This document shows positions 51,038 through 56,569 of a stretch of 56,569 nt of DNA, in pieces. Position 1 is the stretch's first letter; every line of letters starts with the position of its first letter. A program made the position numbers and the translations under genes. Under the pieces are notes generated by a model. That model saw nothing but the letters and a program-made list of their open reading frames with translations. It had not been told where the DNA came from and made no database searches. Source of the stretch: Alkalibacterium indicireducens (GTDB lineage: Bacteria; Bacillota; Bacilli; Lactobacillales; Carnobacteriaceae_A); contig NZ_BAAADA010000023.1 in assembly GCF_039522005.1 (NCBI RefSeq), forward strand, positions 1-56,569, given 5' to 3'.

Positions 51038-52969
51038 ATGTCGGAAATGATTAATGTTATTTTGCCGGATGGCTCTTCGAAGAAAGTTTCTAAAGGCACA
51101 ACGCCTAAAGAGATTGCTGGTGGGATTGCCAAGTCTCTTGAGAAAAAAGGCCTGGCAGCTAAATGGAATGGAGAACTGGTCGATTTCAGTCGTGAACTGA
51201 ATGAAGACGGAGCACTTGAAATCGTTACGCCTGATCATGAAGATGCTCTGTCAATTTTGAGACACTCTGCTGCCCATCTAATGGCTCAGGCGATCAAACG
51301 TCTATATCCGGATGTGTCATTCGGAGTAGGGCCCGCTATAGAAAATGGGTTCTACTATGATACAGATACTGAGCAGCCTATTACTGAGGAAGATCTGGAA
51401 AGAATTGAAAACGAAATGATGGCAATTGTGAAAGAAAATCTGCCTATTATTCGAAAAGAAATCTCTAGAGCAGAAGCGCTTGATTTGTTTAAGGATGACC
51501 CATACAAACAGGAACTGATCAATGATCTTCCAGAAGATGAAGAACTGACAGTCTATGAGCAGGGAGAATTTGTCGACCTGTGTCGTGGTGTACATGTGCC
51601 TTCTACAGGTCGGATACAAGTCTTTAAACTATTATCCCTTGCAGGGGCTTACTGGAGAGGGAACTCTGACAATAAAATGATGCAGCGTGTATACGGAACA
51701 GCTTTCTTTGATAAAAAATCACTGAAAGAGTACCTTAAGATGCGGGAAGAAGCAAAGCAGCGGGATCACCGTAAATTAGGTAAAGAGCTGGAGCTTTTCA
51801 TGCTGTCACCAGAGGTCGGTTCAGGTCTTCCATTCTGGCTTCCTAAAGGAGCTACGATCAGACGTGTAATTGAACGATACATCACTGACAAGGAAATCAG
51901 CCTAGGTTATCAGCATGTCTATACACCAATCATGGCGAACGTTGACTTTTATAAGCGTTCAGGCCACTGGGATCATTACCATGAAGACATGTTTCCACCA
52001 ATGGATATGGGAGACGGGGAAATGCTTGTTCTTCGCCCAATGAACTGTCCGCATCATATGATGGTCTTTAAAGATGATGTCAGAAGTTACCGTGACCTGC
52101 CGATCCGCATCGCTGAACTGGGACAGATGCACCGTTATGAGAAGAGCGGGGCTTTGTCAGGCTTGCAGCGTGTTCGTGAAATGACCCTGAACGATGCACA
52201 CGTGTTTGTCCGTCCGGATCAAATCAAGGAAGAATTCAGCCGAGTCGTCAAACTTATGCTGGCTGTCTATGAAGACTTTGACATTAAGGATTACCGCTTC
52301 AGACTGAGTTATAGAGATCCTGAAAATACTGAAAAATACTTTGACGATGATGCCATGTGGATGAAGGCTGAGTCTATGCTGAAGGAGACACTTGATGATC
52401 TCGGCCTGGAATACTTCGAGGCAACAGGGGAAGCAGCATTTTATGGGCCTAAACTGGATGTTCAGGTCAAGACAGCAATGGGCATCGAAGAAACGCTCTC
52501 TACTGTTCAGCTTGATTTCCTTCTGCCAGAACGGTTCGACCTCACGTACGTCGGGGAAGATGGACAAGATTCTCATCGGCCAGTTGTAATCCACCGCGGG
52601 GTCGTATCAACGATGGAACGTTTTGTCGCATATCTGATTGAACGATACAAAGGCGCATTCCCGACATGGCTGGCACCGATACAGGCTAAAATCATTCCTG
52701 TCAATCTTGATATCCATGGGGAGTTCGCAGAACAGCTGAAAAACAGGCTGGCAGCTAAAGGCTTAAGAATAGAAGTCGATAATCGTAATGAGAAAATGGG
52801 TTACAAGATCCGAGAAGCTCAGACACTCAAGATTCCTTATCAGCTGGTTATCGGGGACAATGAGATGGCTGATGACTCAGTAGCTGTCCGTAAATACGGT
52901 GAAAAACAGACTAACACTCTTGCTATAAATGATTTCATTCAGCAGATGGTAGAAGAGAATACTAAATAA
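51038..52969 (+). CDS. thrS: Threonyl-tRNA synthetase
   Basis: Class II aminoacyl-tRNA synthetase of 643 aa: an N-terminal TGS domain (1-62), an editing domain (SAAHLMAQAIKRLYP ... PSTGRIQVFKL), a catalytic core with motif 2 and zinc ligands (LRPMNCPHHMM supplies Cys; later His residues), motif 3 PVVIHRGVVSTMERF, and an anticodon-binding domain (WLAPIQAKIIPV). The start at ATG 51038 has AGGAGG seven bases upstream; an earlier ATG at 51017 lies at the end of the terminator. Confidence 0.97.
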   Translation: MSEMINVILPDGSSKKVSKGTTPKEIAGGIAKSLEKKGLAAKWNGELVDFSRELNEDGALEIVTPDHEDALSILRHSAAHLMAQAIKRLYPDVSFGVGPAIENGFYYDTDTEQPITEEDLERIENEMMAIVKENLPIIRKEISRAEALDLFKDDPYKQELINDLPEDEELTVYEQGEFVDLCRGVHVPSTGRIQVFKLLSLAGAYWRGNSDNKMMQRVYGTAFFDKKSLKEYLKMREEAKQRDHRKLGKELELFMLSPEVGSGLPFWLPKGATIRRVIERYITDKEISLGYQHVYTPIMANVDFYKRSGHWDHYHEDMFPPMDMGDGEMLVLRPMNCPHHMMVFKDDVRSYRDLPIRIAELGQMHRYEKSGALSGLQRVREMTLNDAHVFVRPDQIKEEFSRVVKLMLAVYEDFDIKDYRFRLSYRDPENTEKYFDDDAMWMKAESMLKETLDDLGLEYFEATGEAAFYGPKLDVQVKTAMGIEETLSTVQLDFLLPERFDLTYVGEDGQDSHRPVVIHRGVVSTMERFVAYLIERYKGAFPTWLAPIQAKIIPVNLDIHGEFAEQLKNRLAAKGLRIEVDNRNEKMGYKIREAQTLKIPYQLVIGDNEMADDSVAVRKYGEKQTNTLAINDFIQQMVEENTK

Positions 52970-52983
52970 ATGTCATGACCCAT

Positions 52984-53012
52984 TTGACATAGGATGCTTG
53001 TTGTGATATTAT
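52984..53012 (+). promoter_or_regulatory. infC operon promoter
   Basis: TTGACA, a 17-base spacer, then TATTAT, with an extended TG at 53004-53005. It is the closest to full consensus in the window, as expected for a ribosomal-protein operon. Confidence 0.85.
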
Positions 53013-53019
53013 ATAAAAG

Positions 53020-53172
53020 TTGAGAAAACAAAGCAGAAGCCCCCGCTTCTCGCCTTATGGACATCTGTTCATGGGCAGATATGGACACGTATATATAAGG
53101 CATGCGCTTGTGTGTGCCTGATGCGGAGAACAGGCGGGAATTTCTATGCAGATAGATACCCCGCCTTTTTCT
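53020..53172 (+). promoter_or_regulatory. L20 leader (autoregulatory attenuator of infC-rpmI-rplT)
   Basis: A structured leader ends in a terminator whose stem AGGCGGG (53132-53138) pairs with CCCGCCT (53160-53166) around an inner CTAT/ATAG hairpin, followed by TTTTTCT. In Firmicutes, excess L20 stabilises such a terminator upstream of infC. The position and architecture match that family. I did not test a covariance model. Confidence 0.8.
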
Positions 53173-53207
53173 GTGCTTTTCTCGCAAATACTTTGGAGGT
53201 GACCACC

Positions 53208-53723
53208 ATAGCTAAAGACATGATTGTCAACGACCGTATTCGTGCAAATGAAGTACGTTTGATCGGAAAAGACGGTGAACAGATAGGTGTAGTCCAACGC
53301 AAAGAGGCACTAAGATTAGCAGAGGAAGCCAACATGGACCTTGTATTAGTCTCGCCTAATGCTAAACCACCAGTGGCTCGGGTAATGGACTACGGCAAGT
53401 ATCGCTATGAACAGCAGAAAAAAGAACGTGAAGCAAGAAAGAATCAGAAAGTTGTCAACATCAAAGAGATTCGCTTGAGTCCAACGATCGATGACCACGA
53501 TTTTGATACGAAATTGCGTAACGCTCGTAAGTTTCTGGAAAAAGGCGATAAAGTCAAAGTCTCTATCCGATTCAGAGGACGAGCAATCACTCACAAGGAC
53601 ATTGGACGTGAAGTACTGGAACGCATGGCTGAAAAAGCATCTGATATTTCACAAGTCGAATCAAAGGCTAAGATGGATGGCCGCAGCATGTTCTTGATGC
53701 TCGCACCGAAAAGTGAAAAATAA
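53208..53723 (+). CDS. infC: Translation initiation factor IF-3, ATA start
   Basis: IF-3 of 171 aa, which blocks premature subunit joining and proofreads the start codon. The N-domain starts IAKDMIVNDRIRANEVRLIG, and the linker RYEQQKKEREARKNQK and C-domain (VSIRFRGRAITH) are intact. The start is placed at ATA 53208 because GGAGGTG lies seven bases upstream and family alignment begins there. The next ATG (53226) is too far from that site. AUU/AUA-type starts let IF-3 repress its own translation. It heads infC-rpmI-rplT. Confidence 0.92.
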   Translation: MAKDMIVNDRIRANEVRLIGKDGEQIGVVQRKEALRLAEEANMDLVLVSPNAKPPVARVMDYGKYRYEQQKKEREARKNQKVVNIKEIRLSPTIDDHDFDTKLRNARKFLEKGDKVKVSIRFRGRAITHKDIGREVLERMAEKASDISQVESKAKMDGRSMFLMLAPKSEK

Positions 53724-53788
53724 AGAAATAACTGTGATATAGTTATTTTCTGATCATTATTATAGAAGAGTATTGGAGGAAATCAAAA

Positions 53789-53989
53789 ATGCCTAAGCAA
53801 AAAACGCATAAAGGTTCAGCAAAACGATTCAAAAGAACTGGTACTGGTAAACTGAAAAGAAGTCACGCAAAAACAAGCCACATGTTTGCGAACAAAACTC
53901 AGAAACAGAAACGTAAACTGCGTAAATCAGCACTGGTTTCTAATAGTGACTACAAACGCATCAAGCAACAGCTTGCTAAAATGAAATAA
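53789..53989 (+). CDS. rpmI: 50S ribosomal protein L35
   Basis: Basic protein of 66 aa. It has the L35 signature MPKQKTHKGSAKRFKRTGTG and the C-terminal LRKSALVSNSDYKRIKQQL. TTGGAGGA is upstream. It is second in the infC operon. Confidence 0.98.
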   Translation: MPKQKTHKGSAKRFKRTGTGKLKRSHAKTSHMFANKTQKQKRKLRKSALVSNSDYKRIKQQLAKMK

Positions 53990-54023
53990 TAGATTCTAGG
54001 ATTGTATTGAAGGAGGAAAAACA

Positions 54024-54383
54024 ATGGCACGAGTAAAAGGTGGAGTCGTCACTCGCAGACGCCGTAATCGCGTATTAAAATTAGCTAAAGGATATTATGG
54101 TGCTAAACATCGCTTGTTCAAAGTTGCAAAACAGCAAGTAATGAAATCATACATGTATGCTTACAGAGACCGTAAACAGAACAAGCGTAATTTCCGTAAA
54201 CTATGGATTGCACGTATCAACGCTGCAGCACGTATGAACGGATTGAGCTACTCTAAATTTATGCACGGACTTAAATTAGCTGAAATCGACATGAACCGTA
54301 AAATGTTGGCTGACTTGGCTGTCAACGATGCTGATGCATTTTCAGCTCTGACAGACAAAGCAAAAGATGCTTTAAACGGTTAA
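54024..54383 (+). CDS. rplT: 50S ribosomal protein L20
   Basis: Protein of 119 aa that binds 23S rRNA early in assembly and is the likely repressor acting on the leader at 53020-53172. Motifs: MARVKGGVVTRRRRNRVLKLAKGYYGAKH and WIARINAAARMNGLSYSKFMHGL, cited here as shorter family marks KGYYGAKH and INAAARMNGLSYS. GAAGGAGG is upstream. It is the last gene of the operon. Confidence 0.98.
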   Translation: MARVKGGVVTRRRRNRVLKLAKGYYGAKHRLFKVAKQQVMKSYMYAYRDRKQNKRNFRKLWIARINAAARMNGLSYSKFMHGLKLAEIDMNRKMLADLAVNDADAFSALTDKAKDALNG

Positions 54384-54390
54384 TTCATTT

Positions 54391-54436
54391 ACCTTATAAT
54401 GATCAGTTTATAACTGGTTGTTATAAGGTTTTCTTT
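54391..54436 (+). terminator. Terminator after rplT
   Basis: ACCTTATAA pairs with TTATAAGGT around 21 bases, followed by a T-rich run. Confidence 0.88.
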
Positions 54437-54483
54437 TGTATAAATAATTGAAACAATATTTACGTTCTTTTATCAGAACTTCA

Positions 54484-54492
54484 TGGTATAAT
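54484..54492 (+). promoter_or_regulatory. Promoter of the HemY-like gene, extended -10
   Basis: TG-G-TATAAT, the same nine bases as the polA promoter, about 130 bases before the gene. Confidence 0.65.
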
Positions 54493-54521
54493 ATAAAAGA
54501 TATTCCTATCAGGAGAAGTTT

Positions 54522-54545
54522 ATGGAAGAAAATTACTATACATAA
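54522..54545 (+). other. Seven-codon leader ORF before the HemY-like gene
   Basis: ATG 54522 sits six bases after AGGAG and encodes M-E-E-N-Y-Y-T, then TAA. It lies about 30 bases after the predicted transcript start and 75 before the main start. The ribosome site is better than that of many real genes. The role is unknown: an attenuating leader peptide, or the stub of a decayed gene. Confidence 0.45.
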
Positions 54546-54620
54546 GCTGTTCAAATAGTTATATGTAGTTATGTCAGTTATATTTTCGATAAATACGATC
54601 AGGTAAGGGGTGTGTCCAGA

Positions 54621-56018
54621 ATGGAGAAGGCTAAGAAAAGAATTGCAGTTGTCGGCAGTGGAATTACCGGTCTGACAGTTGCCTATCGCTTGCAGCAAAC
54701 AATAAAAGAACAGGATCTTCCTTATGAAGTCATTGTCCTGGAGTCTTCTATACGTTCCGGTGGTAAACTATATACCATGAAATTCGGAGAACAGTTCATC
54801 GATCTGGGAGCAGAGTCTATCGACACGCGCCTGCCTGATGCAATCGGACTGATTAAAGAATTAGAGCTCGAAGACCAAGTGGAATACAGTCAGAATGGAA
54901 AACCTGATATCTATGCATTCAACAAGTTGTATCAGCTCGACAGTGATACCTATAAGGGGATTCCAGTAAAAAGAACAGACATATGGAAATTCGATCTGAT
55001 TTCTTTTCAGGGGAAACTGTCTTTCCTGAAAGATACATATTTTTCCAGAACTGAAGAATCTGAAGAAGTGTCAACTAGGGACTACTTTGCTCAAAGAGTA
55101 GGAGATGAAGTAGCAGAATATGCAGCTGAGCCTTATATTTCTAAAGTCTATTCAAGTGAAATAGACGAAATAGGGATAAAAGGGCTGAATGAACCCTTGT
55201 TTGCTCTTGAAAAGGAACATGGGACGATCACAAAAGCACTTGAAGCTCACCCGGAACTCATTGATGGGGATGGCAATTATCTGACATTTATGGATGGGCT
55301 TGAGACATTGACACGTGAATTATCTGAACGCCTTCAACAGAACATCAGGTATTCAAAGAAAGTGACTGATATTAAAAAAAGCATCAGTCATACCTATATA
55401 GTCGATATCAATAAGAAAGAGCAGCTAAGAGTGGACAGTGTCGTGGTAGCTACTGATTCTGGAGCTTATAATCAGATTTTTTCAGACATCGAATTAAGTG
55501 ATTATTTCAAGGACACTAAGATGGGGTCAATAGGGTTTGTTCTGTTCAGTTTTCCAAAAGGGGCTTTGAAGAATCCTCCTGAAGGAAACGGCGTACTGTC
55601 GGTCAGACGTAATAACTCTTATATACAAAGCATCGTGTGGCTGAATAAAAAATGGGCGCATCATGCACAGAAAGATGAAGAGTTATTAGGGGTCTATTTT
55701 GGTCGGAGCTCGGACAGTATTATGATGTCACTCAGTAACAAGCAAATTGAAGAGGCCATTTTAAAGGATCTTAACAAGATGCTGTCAATTGAAGTTGACC
55801 CAAATTATCGTATTATCAAGCGATGGCCCAATGCAATACCGCAGTTCAGTGTCAATCATGAAGAGCGGACAAAAAATCTCAATGAATTTCTTGAAGAGAA
55901 ATATCCCGGTCTGTATCTCATCGGGAACGGGATGGACGGATTTGGTGTGAACAACTGTATTCGACAGGGAAATAATACAGCTATGGAAGTCATCAACTAC
56001 TTAAAAAATACAATATAG
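54621..56018 (+). CDS. HemY-like FAD-dependent protoporphyrinogen/coproporphyrinogen oxidase family protein
   Basis: Flavoprotein of 465 aa. The FAD-binding VVGSGITGLTVAYRL begins near residue 10, then ESSIRSGGKLYT. The C-terminal FAD motif LIGNGMDGFGVNNCIRQGNN closes the fold. The family includes HemY/CgoX, but no other haem-synthesis gene is near, and many Lactobacillales lack the pathway, so the true substrate is uncertain. The start at ATG 54621 has AAGGGG ten bases upstream; the GTG three codons earlier is too close to it. Confidence 0.8.
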   Translation: MEKAKKRIAVVGSGITGLTVAYRLQQTIKEQDLPYEVIVLESSIRSGGKLYTMKFGEQFIDLGAESIDTRLPDAIGLIKELELEDQVEYSQNGKPDIYAFNKLYQLDSDTYKGIPVKRTDIWKFDLISFQGKLSFLKDTYFSRTEESEEVSTRDYFAQRVGDEVAEYAAEPYISKVYSSEIDEIGIKGLNEPLFALEKEHGTITKALEAHPELIDGDGNYLTFMDGLETLTRELSERLQQNIRYSKKVTDIKKSISHTYIVDINKKEQLRVDSVVVATDSGAYNQIFSDIELSDYFKDTKMGSIGFVLFSFPKGALKNPPEGNGVLSVRRNNSYIQSIVWLNKKWAHHAQKDEELLGVYFGRSSDSIMMSLSNKQIEEAILKDLNKMLSIEVDPNYRIIKRWPNAIPQFSVNHEERTKNLNEFLEEKYPGLYLIGNGMDGFGVNNCIRQGNNTAMEVINYLKNTI

Positions 56019-56055
56019 TTTTCTAAATGATTTTAATTGAGAACTGAGACTTAAA

Positions 56056-56101
56056 AACAACCGATCCTGGACACTTATGTGCAGCTTCGGTTGTTTTTTT
56101 T
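56056..56101 (+). terminator. Terminator after the HemY-like gene
   Basis: AACAACCGA pairs with TCGGTTGTT around 22 bases, then a run of eight T. Confidence 0.9.
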
Positions 56102-56157
56102 CAAAATTCCCGTATCCTATAACTAAAGACAATCATACAAGGAGGAGTCTGTAAAAA

Positions 56158-56547
56158 ATGAAACTGACTGTCCTAGGATACTATGGCGGATACCCTACTA
56201 ATAATATTGGTACGAGCTCTTACCTGCTGGAGTCTGACAGTTTTCACTTGCTTATGGATGCTGGAAGTTACAGTCTACTGACAATGGAGAAATATGTTGA
56301 TCCGCTAGATCTTGATGCAGTATTACTTTCTCACTATCATCATGATCATATCGCAGATTTAGGTGTTCTGCAGTTTACCAGACTGCTGAAAAGAGATGAG
56401 CACGGCAACAGGGCCCACATGCTTCCAATATACTGTCATAATGAAGACGTTGCTCATTTTCAACAAATGACTTTAGAAAACGTTAGTGAGGGGATACCTT
56501 TTGAGACTCCCACGGCTAAAGCCGCAAGCCCGAACCTTTCGGTTTGA
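56158..56547 (+). pseudogene. MBL-fold hydrolase truncated by an IS end
   Basis: The N-terminal part of a metallo-beta-lactamase-fold hydrolase, similar in style to YhfI. It has MKLTVLGYYGGYPTNNIGTSS, a metal-binding HYHHDH (in LLSHYHHDHIADL), and homologous sequence to about codon 114 (ENVSEGIPF). The frame then enters IS-like sequence near 56501 and stops at 56545. The usual protein is about twice as long and needs later metal ligands, so the product would be inactive. GGAGGAG is placed upstream of the ATG. Confidence 0.8.
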
Positions 56548-56569
56548 CGGGTGGGATTCTTGAGTGCTT
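56501..56569 (-). mobile_element. End of an IS200/IS605-family element (partial)
   Basis: On the minus strand the sequence folds as an outer stem TCCCAC/GTGGGA enclosing two hairpins (CCCG-AACC-GAAA-GGTT-CGGG with a 3-base bulge, and CGGC-TTTA-GCCG), then GAGTC and TCAA at the junction with the MBL gene. This is the look of a right end (and omega-RNA 3' part) of IS200/IS605-type, tnpB-bearing elements, where TCAA is a known cleavage tetranucleotide in IS608. The rest of the element lies beyond the window, so its type and whether tnpB is present are inferred. Confidence 0.7.

Overview
The window is a 56.6 kb stretch of low-to-moderate GC Firmicutes chromosome. It is almost entirely housekeeping genes, mostly on the + strand. 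Several features point to Lactobacillales: metK behind an SMK-box (SAM-III) leader, and Bacillus-like gene order (mutS-mutL, ruvA-ruvB-queA-tgt-yajC, yheA-yhaO-yhaN-yhaM-prsA, hit/ecsA-ecsB, ytmP-trmB, ytoP-ytpR-murC, polA-mutM-coaE-nrdR-dnaB-dnaI-thrS-infC-rpmI-rplT) with Lactobacillales-type gaps. The very acidic exported parts of RodZ and PrsA hint at a salt- or alkali-adapted Carnobacteriaceae member. The family and genus are inference only; no rRNA is present to test them.

Layout. 1-2021: nineteen tRNA genes (the first truncated by the window edge), none encoding CCA, with three copies of a roughly 62-base two-hairpin repeat between them, then a terminator. 2049-2540: a membrane protein on the minus strand. 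2673-5805: metK, rodZ and pgsA. 5860-18950: DNA repair and RNA decay genes (cinA, recA with a LexA-type box, rny, ymdB, mutS, mutL, msrB, ruvA, ruvB) running into queuosine genes, where queA is interrupted by an in-frame TAG, followed by tgt, yajC and a comN-like gene. 21052-26730: dinB, a ytoI-like CBS/hotdog regulator, nrnA and a class A PBP. 26838-33509: yheA, yhaO, yhaN, yhaM and the foldase prsA. 33743-36626: yhaH and hit on the minus strand, divergent from ecsA-ecsB. 36644-43530: dat, ytmP, trmB, a small PepSY-like protein, ytoP, ytpR, a short ORF in the position of sftA, and murC. 43542-54383: polA, mutM, coaE, nrdR, dnaB, dnaI, T-box thrS, and the L20-leader infC-rpmI-rplT operon. 54484-56569: a HemY-like flavoprotein and an MBL-fold gene cut by the end of an IS200/IS605-type element.

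Functionally the window joins genome maintenance (recA, mutSL, ruvAB, dinB, polA, mutM, nrdR, dnaBI), RNA turnover (rny, yhaM, nrnA), translation supply (tRNAs, thrS, trmB, infC, L35, L20, tgt) and envelope biogenesis (rodZ, pgsA, PBP, prsA, murC, dat). No phage, CRISPR array, defence island or biosynthetic cluster was recognised.

The least ordinary signals are: the covarying two-hairpin repeats in the tRNA array; the amber codon in queA; the motor-less protein in the sftA position; several short leader ORFs (before ytoP, before the HemY-like gene, and a possibly frameshifted one after prsA); a polA promoter inside the loop of a long inverted repeat; and the dominance of TG-n-TAWAAT extended -10 promoters.
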